64,000 nt of DNA from Ferruginibacter sp. (GTDB lineage: Bacteria; Bacteroidota; Bacteroidia; Chitinophagales; Chitinophagaceae): positions 1-64,000 of the forward strand of contig JACMLJ010000039.1 of NCBI GenBank assembly GCA_014379625.1. Reading direction: 5' to 3'. A program made the translations under genes and the position numbers. Below, piece by piece: positions 1 to 9,347 of this stretch (position 1 is the first letter of the stretch; every line of letters starts with the position of its first letter). The notes under the pieces were generated by a model. That model saw only the letters and a program-made list of their open reading frames with translations. It had not been told where the DNA came from and did no database searches.

Positions 1-386
1 CCGTCTCCGTAAGTAAGCATAAAATCTTCATTGTCCGTATATTTTTGCACCAGTTTTAACCTACCGGCGGTTTTTGTATTTAATCCTGTGTCAACAAGGG
101 TCACTTTAAAAGATTCGGCGCTGCTGCCATGGATTACGGTTTTATTGTTACTGAGGTCAACGGTGATATCAGCATTGTGTAAAAAATAATTCATGAAATA
201 CTCTTTAATCACATATCCTTTGTAACCGAGGCAAATAATAAAATCGTTGAATCCGTAGTGGCTATAACTTTTCATGATATGCCATAAGATCGGTTTCCCG
301 CCAATTTCAACCATCGGCTTGGGCCTGGTATCTGTTTCCTCTGATATACGTGTACCCAAACCGCCCGCAAACAATACTACTTTCAT
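1..386 (-). CDS. rfbF: Glucose-1-phosphate cytidylyltransferase, 5' part (cut by window edge)
   Basis: About 128 N-terminal residues are present and the C-terminal half lies outside the window. The enzyme makes CDP-glucose from CTP and glucose-1-phosphate, the first step towards CDP-linked dideoxy or branched sugars for surface polysaccharide. The start shows the nucleotidyl-transferase loop FAGGLGTRISEET, then RPKPMVEIGGKPILWHIM and later LVDTGLNTKTAGRLK. This set is typical of RfbF rather than of RmlA or GalU. The ATG at 386 overlaps the stop of mqnA by four bases (ATGA), so the two are probably translated from one transcript with mqnA first. The family assignment is strong. The exact sugar made cannot be known without the genes further left. 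Confidence 0.88.
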   Translation of the reverse strand, partial: MKVVLFAGGLGTRISEETDTRPKPMVEIGGKPILWHIMKSYSHYGFNDFIICLGYKGYVIKEYFMNYFLHNADITVDLSNNKTVIHGSSAESFKVTLVDTGLNTKTAGRLKLVQKYTDNEDFMLTYGD

Positions 387-1129
387 CTGTAAGCTTTTAA
401 TTTTTCCAAAAATAGAGTTATTACTTCAAGCTTGTCAAATTCAGGCTTAAATTTTATATTGTCCTGGTAATATTGATGCAGGTGATATGCATCAAATGGG
501 TTTTGAGCTACCACAGCATCAATATTAGTTAGGCCAAATCTATTGGCATTGTTAAAAGCAACTATAAATTCAGGGGTTAATTGCTTATTACTGACCCAGG
601 CGGCAAAAACAAAAGGCAGACCCGTCATTTCCTTCCAGGCAAGTCCCAAATCAAAAACAAATTTCGAGCGTAATCGCTGCAAAAATGCCCTGTCGCCAAT
701 TACAAGTCCTGCGGTAGTGCCCTTGATATTACTTTCATAGCCCTCAGTGGCTTCAACCAAACGGGGAGAAATATTCCAATGCTCTTTTAATAATATTTTG
801 AGCAGGCGTACAGATGTGCGGCTTTGGTAATCGAGTAAAATAGTTTCCACCTCATTGAGTGGAACATCGCTAAAAAGACAAACGCTGGCTACGGCACCAT
901 CGCATGCTATGCAAAAATCGGATACAATGTGATATTCTTTCAATTCGGGTATGATGGCAACCGGTACCAGGCCCATATCAATTTCATCATGAATGAGTTT
1001 GTGGGCAATATTTGCGGGATAATCAATTACCAATTCTACCATTTCCTTCATCATCCCTTTTTCAATTCCGTAAATCAGCGGTTTTGTGTTCAGATAGCTT
1101 ACCGCCCCTACTCTTATTTTTCTGTCCAA
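383..1129 (-). CDS. mqnA: Chorismate dehydratase MqnA (futalosine menaquinone pathway)
   Basis: The protein has 248 residues, normal for MqnA. It dehydrates chorismate to 3-enolpyruvylbenzoate, the first step of the futalosine route to menaquinone. The N-terminus carries VGAVSYLNTKPL (about residues 8-19), the hallmark of the periplasmic-binding-protein-like MqnA/MqnD fold. A later stretch with KGTTAGLVIGDRA is also typical. The start is a TTG at 1129. No in-frame ATG lies close upstream, and the family's N-terminus begins exactly here. The gene is divergent from purB across about 40 bases and runs into rfbF with a 4-base overlap. A -7 element (TAAATTTG on the minus strand, 1160-1153) lies just upstream, so the leader would be about 20 bases. 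Confidence 0.92.
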   Translation of the reverse strand: MDRKIRVGAVSYLNTKPLIYGIEKGMMKEMVELVIDYPANIAHKLIHDEIDMGLVPVAIIPELKEYHIVSDFCIACDGAVASVCLFSDVPLNEVETILLDYQSRTSVRLLKILLKEHWNISPRLVEATEGYESNIKGTTAGLVIGDRAFLQRLRSKFVFDLGLAWKEMTGLPFVFAAWVSNKQLTPEFIVAFNNANRFGLTNIDAVVAQNPFDAYHLHQYYQDNIKFKPEFDKLEVITLFLEKLKAYR

Positions 1130-1140
1130 TTGCTTTAGTA

Positions 1141-1148
1141 TAATTTTG
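1141..1148 (+). promoter_or_regulatory. Putative -7 promoter element for purB
   Basis: TAATTTTG matches the Bacteroidetes -7 consensus TAnnTTTG and lies 22 bases upstream of the purB ATG. No good -33 TTG is found at the usual 19-21 base distance, so support rests on the -7 box and its position alone. Confidence 0.4.
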
Positions 1149-1152
1149 GCTG

Positions 1153-1185
1153 CAAATTTACAGTTTCATCATGGAATTAAACCAA
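1153..1185 (-). promoter_or_regulatory. Putative promoter of mqnA-rfbF
   Basis: On the minus strand, TAAATTTG (1160-1153) matches the -7 consensus TAnnTTTG exactly. A TTG at 1185-1183 lies 22 bases upstream of it, slightly longer than usual. The -33 part falls inside the first codons of the divergent purB gene, so the two promoters would overlap back to back. Confidence 0.45.
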
Positions 1186-2505
1186 CTTACTGCAATCTCT
1201 CCAATTGACGGACGTTATCGCTCACAATTACAGCATTTAGATGAATACTTCAGTGAATATGCCCTTATAAAATACAGGGTTTTGGTAGAAGTGGAATATT
1301 TTTTATTCCTGGGAGAAAAGCATTTTTTTAAAGTTCCCGCTACGGTAAAAAACCATCTTCAAAATGCCGCAAAGAATTTTTCGCTGGAGGACGCTGCTGC
1401 CATCAAGGAAACCGAAAAAATAACCAACCACGATGTAAAAGCAGTGGAATATTTTTTAAAGGCCGAACTTAATAAATGTAATGCAGGCCATCTGAAAGAA
1501 TGGATCCATTTTGGGCTAACTTCGCAAGACATCAATAATACGGCTATTCCGCTAAGCTGGAAACACGCGGTAGAACATGATTACCTGCCTTGCGTTATTA
1601 ACCTGCAGCATCAACTGTTACAATTAGCCAATTCCTGGAAAAATATACCCATGCTGGCCCGCACACATGGGCAGGCTGCAACTCCTACACGTTTGGGTAA
1701 AGAGATGATGGTATTTGTGGAAAGGATCGAAAACCAGGTACAGTTGTTCAGTTATATTCCCTTTACCGCAAAGTTTGGTGGTGCTACCGGAAACTTCAAT
1801 GCTCACCATGTAGCCTACCCGAAATACAACTGGATAAAATTCGCTGATGAGTTTACAGAAAAAAAGCTGGGATTGCAAAGGCAGCAATACACTACACAAA
1901 TAGAACATTACGATACTTTAGCCGCGCATTTTGACGCCATAAAACGGATTAACACCATATTTACCGACTTCTGCAGGGATATGTGGGCTTATGTAAGTAT
2001 TGATTATTTTAAGCAAAAAACGAAGCAGGGTGAAATAGGATCATCTGCCATGCCGCACAAAGTAAACCCGATAGATTTCGAAAACGCAGAAGGAAACCTT
2101 GGTATGGCCAATGCAATACTGGAGCACCTTTCAGCCAAACTTCCCCTGTCGAGATTACAAAGGGATTTAACGGATTCTACCGTTTTGAGAAATATTGGGG
2201 TACCTGTTGCGCATACCATCCTGGCCATTAAATCAATGGAAAAAGGATTAGGCAAGTTGTTACTGAACGAGCAAAAGTTAAAGTCGGACTTGGATAATAA
2301 CTGGGTCGTAGTTGCAGAAGCGATACAAACTGTTTTACGCAGGGAAAATTATCCGGAGCCTTACGAGGCCTTAAAAGAATTAACAAGGGGTAAAAATGCC
2401 ATTGATAAAAAAGCCATTCACCGGTTTATCAGTTCGCTAAAAATACCTATATTAATAAAAAATGAACTTAAAGGCATTACTCCATACAACTATACAGGTA
2501 TCTGA
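1171..2505 (+). CDS. purB: Adenylosuccinate lyase
   Basis: This cytosolic enzyme cleaves SAICAR to AICAR and adenylosuccinate to AMP, releasing fumarate, in purine synthesis. It has 444 residues, close to the family norm. The fumarase/aspartase superfamily signature SSAMPHKVNPIDFENAEGN starts at about residue 291 and holds the mobile catalytic-loop serine. NHDVKAVEYFL (His87) and RTHGQAATPT (His166) supply the other active-site histidines. Sequence details resemble the E. coli-type PurB branch (for example SRLQRDLTDSTVLRNIG). The gene stands alone on the plus strand, divergent from mqnA, and the ATG at 1171 has a -7 box 22 bases upstream. Nothing in it is broken or unusual. Confidence 0.95.
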   Translation: MELNQLTAISPIDGRYRSQLQHLDEYFSEYALIKYRVLVEVEYFLFLGEKHFFKVPATVKNHLQNAAKNFSLEDAAAIKETEKITNHDVKAVEYFLKAELNKCNAGHLKEWIHFGLTSQDINNTAIPLSWKHAVEHDYLPCVINLQHQLLQLANSWKNIPMLARTHGQAATPTRLGKEMMVFVERIENQVQLFSYIPFTAKFGGATGNFNAHHVAYPKYNWIKFADEFTEKKLGLQRQQYTTQIEHYDTLAAHFDAIKRINTIFTDFCRDMWAYVSIDYFKQKTKQGEIGSSAMPHKVNPIDFENAEGNLGMANAILEHLSAKLPLSRLQRDLTDSTVLRNIGVPVAHTILAIKSMEKGLGKLLLNEQKLKSDLDNNWVVVAEAIQTVLRRENYPEPYEALKELTRGKNAIDKKAIHRFISSLKIPILIKNELKGITPYNYTGI

Positions 2506-2549
2506 AATAAAACCTTACTTTTACCCGAACAGGTCTTATTTATCCACTT

Positions 2550-5441
2550 ATGAAAAAAATATTTTTACTTCAAATCATTTTATGCTTATCGTTTTATTTC
2601 ACTACTGCACAAAATTGTACTAACTGGCTATATATCCCTACCCAACCTGGTTATGCAGATATTGGGAATCTAAATATTCCCGGTAATAAACTCACAATAG
2701 AAGCAAATATTAACAGAACTTCATTTTATGCAAATGGCCAGGCAACAACTGCAGATGTAGTATCCAAGCATTCCTCCCCTTCAGATGCCAATTATGCTTT
2801 AAGAACAAATCATTGTGAAATTACTACCTCAAATGGTTTTTTTTCTACACCTTATCCCTGTGATATGGATTCCAACAAAACCTATCATGTTGCAATGGTG
2901 TATGATGGCAATTCTTTAAAATACTACCGAAATGGTTTTATGATGGTTTCAGTTCCGGCATCTGGAAATCTTGTTCAGAATAATTTAAAAACATATATAG
3001 GATGGTTAAGTTTGCAGAATCATAATGAGAATTTTATCGGCTATATCAATGAAGTACGCTTCTGGAATGTAGCCCGTACACAGTCAGAGCTTAGAACTTA
3101 CATGAACATTTCTTTGCCCGGGCCCTCAACACAGGCTGGATTACTTGCTTATTACACATTTGATAATTTATTAAACAAACAGGGTAATGCCGCCTATAAT
3201 GGCGTGTTGGGTGGTAGTGCTGCCATCAATCAAACAAACACTAATTGCACATTTGTGGCAGATTCCTGTAAAACAATCCCTGCTAATAATCCATGTACTT
3301 TCGATTTTTCTTACAAACAGGATATATGCAATCCCCTGTCTGTGCAATTCAATCATATCGGCAAAACACCGGTCAATCCCTACTGGTCTTTTGGGGATGG
3401 TATTACCGTTACGGGAAATGCAGCACCTGCACATCTTTATACAGCAATCGGAAACTATATTGTTCAATACAGTATTCAAAACGGGGCCTGCACCGATACC
3501 ATTTCAAAAAGCATATCTGTAAAGATCCTTTCTGAAGATATCATCATCACGCCCGATACCACCATTTGCCTTAAGGCCACCAAACAATTGCGCACCCTGC
3601 CGGCTTTAAATTTCTGCTGGTCACCCACCATTTACCTGAGTGATCCCAATTCACCCAATCCTGTAACTTCTACACCGGAGAACATAACGTATTTCTTCAC
3701 TTCAGAAGTTGCAGGCGGCAACCTGATAGCAAACGGAGATTTCAATTCCGGCAATACAGGGTTCAGTTCTGAGTACAATTTTGCTAATCCAAATATAACC
3801 GAAGGGCAGTATTTTATTGGCACCAACCCACAAGCATGGAACGCGGGTTTGAGTGTCTGCACCGATCACACGACCGGTAATGGTAACATGATGCTGGTAA
3901 ACGGGTCGCCGGCCCCGGATGTAAAAGTATGGACACAATCAGTTGCTGTTATTCCTAATACAAACTATGCTTTCTCCACCTGGATCCAGGCCCTGTATCC
4001 ACCCAACCCGGCGCAATTAAGTTTTTCAATCAATGGCGGCAACCTTGGCAACTTAATTACAGCAAGTTTACCAACCTGCACCTGGAAGCAGTTTTACACC
4101 ACCTGGAACTCCGGCAATAATACCACCGCCATTATATCCATTGTAAATAAAAACACCTTTGTGCAAGGGAATGATTTTGCATTGGATGACATTTCGTTCG
4201 CCCCCGTTTTAATAAAAAGAGACAGTGTGAAAATCACCATAGATACCCCGCAGGTAAAAACAATTGCTGATACCGCAATATGCCCGGGAAAGCCGGTACA
4301 ATTAAACGCAACGGGAGCAGTCAACTACAACTGGTTGCCTGTAACCTCGTTAAATAATGCAGGGATCGCCAACCCGGTAGCAACACCGGGAGACACGACA
4401 GAGTATATCGTTACAGGTATCAATGCGAGGGGCTGCAGTGCGAATGATACCCTTAATATTTTTACTAAACCCGCACCCATGGTTACCAAATCCGTTGATT
4501 CAACCATTTGTAAAAGTTTACCCGTACAATTATTGGCCGGGGGCGGTACAAGCTATTCCTGGTCTCCAATTGCAACATTGGATAACCCCGCAATCGCCAC
4601 TCCCGTTGCCTCGCCAACCGGCAATACCACTTACCTGGTAACCGTTACAGGAGCCAATAATTGCACCACAACTGATTCGATAAAAATAGGGATTCACCCA
4701 TTGCCCAATTTCAATATCTCCACTGACCAGGCGACCTGCGTAACGAGGAATGTTGTGCTTTCCGCCGGCGGTGGCAACACTTATCTTTGGAGCCCGGCTG
4801 CCCTTGTCGATAACCCGGGCATCAGCAATCCTTTAACCAATATTACGGTCACGACATCATTTATAGTGACAATAACAGAACCCACCTGCAATTATTCCGC
4901 CACCCTGGGTACAACAGTTACTGTTTCGCCGCCTCCCTCGGTAAAGGTGTTTAAATCGAATAATATTGATTGTGTTTTTTCGAACGCACAACTTACCGCA
5001 AGCGGGGCTGACAAATATGTTTGGTCGCCACAAACCGGACTAAATAATGGTAATATATTTAACCCGTTGGCTTCTATAGCCCAACAATACCTGGTTACAG
5101 GTACAGACACCATTACAAACTGCACAGGCACAGCTGCCATCACTGTAACCACTGTACCACCATTTGATCCCGCTTTCTTCGTTCCAAACGCCTTTTCACC
5201 CAACGGGGACGGGCTGAATGATTGCTTTAAAGTAAAGCATTTCGGAACTGTAAAATCGGTTGATATTTCTATTTTTAACCGCATGGGAAATTTGATCTTT
5301 CATACTTTAAATGTCAGTGATTGCTGGGATGGTACCTACAAAGGGTCCCCTTCCGATCCCGGAAACTACGTTTACTTAATAAAAACTTTTAATGAATGTG
5401 GTGAGAATATGAGGAAAGGGAATTTGATATTGGTGAGATAA
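2550..5441 (+). CDS. Secreted LamG/PKD protein with T9SS type B C-terminal domain
   Basis: The 963-residue protein starts with a signal peptide (MKKIFLLQIILCLSFYF...TAQ, about 21 residues). Residues about 30-235 form a LamG/concanavalin-like domain, with the typical GYINEVRFWNVARTQSEL. A PKD domain follows at about 260-325 (YWSFGDGITVTGN...AHLY). A central region at about 370-560 with NGDFNSGNTGFSSEYNF looks like a carbohydrate-binding or jelly-roll module. Next come several repeats of the form YxWSPxxxLxNPxxxNPxAxP...YxVTV. The last 85 or so residues (PNAFSPNGDGLNDCF...NRMGNLIFH...WDGTYKG) are the gliding-motility-associated CHU_C type B sorting domain, which directs export by the type IX secretion system. 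The likely role is a cell-surface adhesin or matrix protein; the ligand is unknown. Confidence 0.88.
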   Translation: MKKIFLLQIILCLSFYFTTAQNCTNWLYIPTQPGYADIGNLNIPGNKLTIEANINRTSFYANGQATTADVVSKHSSPSDANYALRTNHCEITTSNGFFSTPYPCDMDSNKTYHVAMVYDGNSLKYYRNGFMMVSVPASGNLVQNNLKTYIGWLSLQNHNENFIGYINEVRFWNVARTQSELRTYMNISLPGPSTQAGLLAYYTFDNLLNKQGNAAYNGVLGGSAAINQTNTNCTFVADSCKTIPANNPCTFDFSYKQDICNPLSVQFNHIGKTPVNPYWSFGDGITVTGNAAPAHLYTAIGNYIVQYSIQNGACTDTISKSISVKILSEDIIITPDTTICLKATKQLRTLPALNFCWSPTIYLSDPNSPNPVTSTPENITYFFTSEVAGGNLIANGDFNSGNTGFSSEYNFANPNITEGQYFIGTNPQAWNAGLSVCTDHTTGNGNMMLVNGSPAPDVKVWTQSVAVIPNTNYAFSTWIQALYPPNPAQLSFSINGGNLGNLITASLPTCTWKQFYTTWNSGNNTTAIISIVNKNTFVQGNDFALDDISFAPVLIKRDSVKITIDTPQVKTIADTAICPGKPVQLNATGAVNYNWLPVTSLNNAGIANPVATPGDTTEYIVTGINARGCSANDTLNIFTKPAPMVTKSVDSTICKSLPVQLLAGGGTSYSWSPIATLDNPAIATPVASPTGNTTYLVTVTGANNCTTTDSIKIGIHPLPNFNISTDQATCVTRNVVLSAGGGNTYLWSPAALVDNPGISNPLTNITVTTSFIVTITEPTCNYSATLGTTVTVSPPPSVKVFKSNNIDCVFSNAQLTASGADKYVWSPQTGLNNGNIFNPLASIAQQYLVTGTDTITNCTGTAAITVTTVPPFDPAFFVPNAFSPNGDGLNDCFKVKHFGTVKSVDISIFNRMGNLIFHTLNVSDCWDGTYKGSPSDPGNYVYLIKTFNECGENMRKGNLILVR

Positions 5442-5538
5442 GTTGATAATGGACACTATCGGTTACCTGTGATGCCGTATAAACAGCATATTTATAAAAT
5501 TGCTCTTCAAAATAAATCCAACGCCGCCAGGTTGGGGC

Positions 5539-7125
5539 CTACTTATGTATTTCGCTCGTAAAATGAAATTCAATGGCAGGATTATTCTGTCTTTCTGTAT
5601 TTAAGAACCATTCACTTTGAGCCAGGTAAACCAGGTGGCCATCTTTATCTTCAGCGATATTGGCCTGTTTAAAACGGGTGAAATCTTCTAACTTTTTGGG
5701 GTCAGTGCTGGTAATCCAGCAGGCTTTGTAAAATGGCAAACTGTTCATTTGCACGGATGCGCCATACTCCTGCAGCAGCCTGTATTGGATCACTTCAAAC
5801 TGTAATTCACCCACACAACCAATGATTTTTTTATTGCCGCCAAACTGGGTGAATAACTGCGCCACACCTTCATCCGTTAACTGAAGTAATCCCTTTTCTA
5901 ACTGCTTGGTTTTCATAGGGTCTTTATTCTGTACTTCCTTAAAAATTTCAGGCGAAAAAGACGGTATACCGGTGAAGTAAAATTTTTCACCCTCGGTAAG
6001 TGTATCCCCAATTTTAAAATTGCCGGTATCAAACAAACCCACTACATCACCGGGATAGGCATCTTCAATCACTTCTTTCTGGCGCGCCAGAAAACTATAG
6101 GGATTGCTGAACCTGAAATCCCTTTCGAGCCGGATATGTTTGTAATATTTATTTCGCTCAAACCTTCCGCTGCAAACCCGTAAAAATGCGATCCGGTCCC
6201 TGTGTTTCGGATCGAGGTTAGCATGTATCTTAAAAATAAAACCACTGAATTTGTCTTCCTCCGGATTTACATCCCGCTCTGTAGTTGGCCTTGGCCTTGG
6301 AGTGGGCGCTATTCGAATAAAAGTATCGAGCATTTCCTTAACCCCAAAATTATTAACCGCGCTTCCAAAAAATACGGGTGCAGTTTTACCACTTAAATAA
6401 TCAGGCAGGTTCAATTCACCGTACACCCCGTCAATCAGTTCCACATCTTCCCGCAATGTGGCCGCATCTTTTTCACCTATTTTGGCATCCAAAACAGCAT
6501 CGTGCAGGTCATGGATCTCCAGTACATCCTCATCATTGGCCTTGGTACCCGCAGTAAATAATACCAGGCTTTTTTTATGCAGATCGTACACCCCTTTAAA
6601 ATCTTTACCACTGTTAATGGGAACGGTCATTGGGTGGAGTTGCAGTTTTAATTCATTTTCAATTTCTTCGAGCAGGTCAAAACGGTTTTTCCCGTCCCTG
6701 TCCATTTTATTGATGAATACAATTACCGGGGTATTTCGCATTGCAATTACTTCCATTAAACGCCTGGTCTGCTCTTCTACTCCATTTACACTGTCAATCA
6801 CCAGTACCACGCTATCCACTGCAGTAAGTGTACGGTAGGTATCTTCGGCAAAATCTTTATGACCGGGGGTGTCCAGCAGGTTTATTAAATGCCCTTCATA
6901 CTCAAAAGTCATTACACTGGTAGCCACACTGATACCCCGCTGTCTTTCAATTTCCATAAAATCGGAAGTGGCGTGTTTTTTAATCTTATTGCTTTTTACC
7001 GCACCTGCCGTTTGAATGGCGCCACCAAATAACAGGAATTTTTCAGTTAAAGTAGTTTTACCTGCATCAGGGTGAGATATAATGGCGAAGGTTTTACGTT
7101 TGTTTATTTCGTTGATGTACTTCAT
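5539..7125 (-). CDS. prfC: Peptide chain release factor 3
   Basis: RF3 is a translational GTPase that removes RF1/RF2 from the ribosome after peptide release. The protein has 528 residues, the usual length. The G1 motif SHPDAGKT is at residues 17-24, the switch region ERQRGISV at about 60-67, G3 DTPGH at 85-89 and G4 NKMD at 139-142. Domain II and the RF3-type C-terminus ([15 protein letters not shown]) are intact. The ATG at 7125 is clear. Upstream, a near-perfect Bacteroidetes promoter (7253-7222) would start the transcript at about 7215. The message would then carry a leader of about 90 bases, mostly made of short tandem repeats. No recoding site is visible, and this gene does not need one. 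Confidence 0.95.
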   Translation of the reverse strand: MKYINEINKRKTFAIISHPDAGKTTLTEKFLLFGGAIQTAGAVKSNKIKKHATSDFMEIERQRGISVATSVMTFEYEGHLINLLDTPGHKDFAEDTYRTLTAVDSVVLVIDSVNGVEEQTRRLMEVIAMRNTPVIVFINKMDRDGKNRFDLLEEIENELKLQLHPMTVPINSGKDFKGVYDLHKKSLVLFTAGTKANDEDVLEIHDLHDAVLDAKIGEKDAATLREDVELIDGVYGELNLPDYLSGKTAPVFFGSAVNNFGVKEMLDTFIRIAPTPRPRPTTERDVNPEEDKFSGFIFKIHANLDPKHRDRIAFLRVCSGRFERNKYYKHIRLERDFRFSNPYSFLARQKEVIEDAYPGDVVGLFDTGNFKIGDTLTEGEKFYFTGIPSFSPEIFKEVQNKDPMKTKQLEKGLLQLTDEGVAQLFTQFGGNKKIIGCVGELQFEVIQYRLLQEYGASVQMNSLPFYKACWITSTDPKKLEDFTRFKQANIAEDKDGHLVYLAQSEWFLNTERQNNPAIEFHFTSEIHK

Positions 7126-7144
7126 TTATTGGTGATAGTTCGGG

Positions 7145-7206
7145 TTGTTCGTTGTTCGTTGATTGTTGTTCGTTGATCGTTGATTGTTGATCGCTGATCG
7201 CTGATT
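7145..7206. repeat. Short degenerate tandem repeat in the prfC leader
   Basis: About 60 bases are built from variants of GTTCGTTGATC, GTTGATTGTT and GATCGCTGATC. On the prfC mRNA this reads as A/C-rich units such as AACAACGAACAACGATCAAC, with few possible base pairs. It lies between the prfC promoter and its start codon. The units are too short and irregular for a CRISPR array. Similar but not identical short repeats occur in other intergenic spaces of the window. Confidence 0.75.
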
Positions 7207-7221
7207 AAAGGAAATTGGGCG

Positions 7222-7253
7222 CAAAGGTAAGGGTTGACGAACAGTAATGCAAA
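7222..7253 (-). promoter_or_regulatory. Promoter of prfC
   Basis: On the minus strand, TTTG (7253-7250), 20 bases, then TACCTTTG (7229-7222) match the Bacteroidetes -33/-7 consensus (TTTG, 19-21 bases, TAnnTTTG) with no mismatch. The expected start of transcription is at about 7215, just before the tandem repeat. Confidence 0.65.
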
Positions 7254-7329
7254 AGGAGTGAATTAATCCAAATAATTTTCAAAAAAATATCACCATGAAT
7301 GTATGAACTATATGCCTGATCCAATGAAT

Positions 7330-7824
7330 TTAGTTTTGCCTTTTGGGGTCATTTGATATTTCAAGATCGAAGTTTTCGCTGGCTCTAATTTTATTGACAT
7401 CTTCCTTTTTAACTTTAATAAGGCATTCCGACTCAAGCAGCACTTTTAAATTTTCCGCCATTGACATTTCAACGATATTGATGACCGCATCCTGCAGCAC
7501 AATCATTGTTTTCAGTTTGTTTACGTACATAATCACCTCGTTGTTATCTATGCCTCTTTCTATATAAGGAGTTCTTACTACCAAGTTTTTATTACCCAGG
7601 TGTAATTTAAATGCGTTTACAAATCTTGGGTTGCCTTTTATGTGAATAGATGGATTGTCGCATTCAACCAGGGTTAATTTAAAATTACCATCAATGGTTA
7701 ACTGATCAAAAGAAGCAAGCGGGATTTTAATTTGGCTTTCCTGCAGGGATCCTCTTTTCTGCTGTGAAAATCCGGTGAGCCCGCCGATTGCCAGGAGCAA
7801 AGTGAGCATAATTGTTTTTGTCAT
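7330..7824 (-). CDS. Secreted GIN-domain-like (DUF2807) protein
   Basis: The 164-residue protein has a signal peptide (MTKTIMLTLLLAIGGLTGFS, about 20 residues). The rest is a run of short beta strands: FDQLTIDGNFKLTLVECD, IHIKGNPRFVNAFKLHLGN, NLVVRTPYIERGIDN and so on. The pattern of a turn followed by a charged strand is that of the GIN head domain (DUF2807), a beta-solenoid thought to sit at the cell surface or periplasm in Bacteroidota. Typical members have 200-250 residues, so this one is short and may lack the last coils. The function is not known. It is a single gene with no clear operon partner. Confidence 0.6.
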   Translation of the reverse strand: MTKTIMLTLLLAIGGLTGFSQQKRGSLQESQIKIPLASFDQLTIDGNFKLTLVECDNPSIHIKGNPRFVNAFKLHLGNKNLVVRTPYIERGIDNNEVIMYVNKLKTMIVLQDAVINIVEMSMAENLKVLLESECLIKVKKEDVNKIRASENFDLEISNDPKRQN

Positions 7825-8009
7825 TGTATAAAATTTTAATTGTTAATTGATTAATGAAAAAAGGTGAATAGTTTAAGGTAATCAGGCATTACCGGGGTGG
7901 CCAATTTACTGTTTCTATATATGCCAGATTACGGAGGGAACCATACCTGCCCGCTTTGAGAATTTTGCTGAAAGCCATTATTAAAATGTTTGGTAACCGG
8001 GAGCAGATT

Positions 8010-8858
8010 TTATATTTCAATCACGCTAACCAGCCAGGGCCACAAATTCTTTTCAAATTTTTTCCTGAATATACCGGTATGCCCAACTTTTTCGCGGGTA
8101 TAATCATCCACAAATAATTTCATTATTTTTTGCGGGGAATTAGGAAAGAACTGCATCATCAGGGGCACTGTTTTGTCGTTGGCAATAAAGTCGTCGCTGG
8201 TATAAATTGCGGTGATCGGGGTAGTAAATTCATAAAATTTATCCGTGTGTAATTTTTCGCGCAAACATCCCATAAAATAAGTTTTACTCAGGCACCATTC
8301 CCTCCATTCCAGCAGGATATTGACGGGAAGGTTTTCACCCCAGCCTATTTTCTGCATGTTGCCATAACCGTAAATCTTTACCATGAGCGGGCCAATAAAA
8401 TACCACAAAACCCAGATCAGCAATTTCCGCGGAAAGGGGAAATACCGCCAGTAACCCAGTGCCGCATTAATGGCTACCACCTTACAGATGTGTTGCCGAT
8501 GCTCGAGGAAACCTATCAGTTGCGCGCCAACACTATGGCCCAGCCAGATAATCCCGGTCAGCTTTTTTTGGTCAACGAGGAAATTAAGCACGGCATTCAT
8601 GTCTTTTGTGCCCCATTCGTGCATATAGGCTTTAGAAGTTTTCAGGTTACCGGGTGCTGATCCACCAATACCCCGGTAATCATACAACAGAACATTGTAT
8701 CCATTGTGAATAAGGAATTTTGAAAAGTTGATATAAAACTCTTTTTTTATTCCGGTTGCCGAACTGAGTATGATTGTGCCGGTACTTTCACCAGCAGGCG
8801 TTCCATATAAAGCGCTTAACCGGTATCCGTCGGCTGCATTGATAAATATTTTTTGCAT
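8010..8858 (-). CDS. Alpha/beta hydrolase (serine aminopeptidase-like)
   Basis: The 282-residue protein has no signal peptide and is probably cytosolic. Residues 28-70 give the first strands and the oxyanion region (LLYDYRGIGGSAPG). The nucleophile elbow GHSVG is at 107-111, with Ser109 as the likely nucleophile. The late SDDFIAND is a good place for the acid, and HTGIF near the C-terminus for the histidine. The family is the S33/Hydrolase_4-like group acting on esters or amides of unknown substrate. The start ATG at 8858 is well placed. The small gene at 8948-9187 lies 89 bases upstream on the same strand and could share the transcript. Confidence 0.8.
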   Translation of the reverse strand: MQKIFINAADGYRLSALYGTPAGESTGTIILSSATGIKKEFYINFSKFLIHNGYNVLLYDYRGIGGSAPGNLKTSKAYMHEWGTKDMNAVLNFLVDQKKLTGIIWLGHSVGAQLIGFLEHRQHICKVVAINAALGYWRYFPFPRKLLIWVLWYFIGPLMVKIYGYGNMQKIGWGENLPVNILLEWREWCLSKTYFMGCLREKLHTDKFYEFTTPITAIYTSDDFIANDKTVPLMMQFFPNSPQKIMKLFVDDYTREKVGHTGIFRKKFEKNLWPWLVSVIEI

Positions 8859-8947
8859 ATTATTTTATTTCATCCCTCATTTTATGATGCCTTAGCTACG
8901 GTAGCCTGGGTTGAGCCGTTATTAATCATTTCGTTCCGGGAATATTT

Positions 8948-9187
8948 TTATTTTGTTCTTGCAAATGCTCCTGCCGTCTGTGCATTAATTTTTTTTGTAT
9001 CCGCAACCGGAATGGGAACATCGTTTGGGAATTTACCTGCTACAGGCCCATACTCTTCCATATTGATTGTAATATCCCTAAACTCATTAAACCAGTTGGC
9101 AGGGTTAAGGCGACTGAAAAAAAAGTCCAGTTTCCGGCTTTTTCTATTTTTGGCAGGTACGGGAACAGCCGGTGATTGCATTGACAT
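8948..9187 (-). CDS. Small hypothetical protein (79 aa)
   Basis: I do not recognise the family. The protein has a basic, Pro-rich start (SPAVPVPAKNRKSRKLDFFF) and a middle stretch RLNPANWFNEFRDI that looks like folded coding sequence. A 125-codon open frame on the opposite strand covers the same DNA, but it has poor composition and no plausible start. The minus-strand frame therefore seems the better choice. It has no signal peptide or membrane segment. Two ATGs at 9187 and 9181 are both possible starts. Confidence 0.45.
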   Translation of the reverse strand: MSMQSPAVPVPAKNRKSRKLDFFFSRLNPANWFNEFRDITINMEEYGPVAGKFPNDVPIPVADTKKINAQTAGAFARTK

Positions 9188-9347
9188 AAAAAAGATTTAC
9201 TGGTTATCAATTTTCGAAATGCAAATATGAAACCCCGGACCTGTTGCCTTCATCCCGCAAAAGCGTGATTTTTTACAGAATGATTGTTGTACGCCGGACT
9301 TTATTTTATTTTTACAATAGGTTTTAAATGATTTAAAGACTTAAAAA

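Noticed and set aside
7145..7206. Possible CRISPR array
   Set aside because: Units are 7-11 bases, irregular and without unique spacers of 25-40 bases; no cas genes are nearby.
8853..9230. 125-codon plus-strand open frame
   Set aside because: It covers the 79-residue minus-strand frame and the start of the hydrolase gene; no RBS and poor composition.
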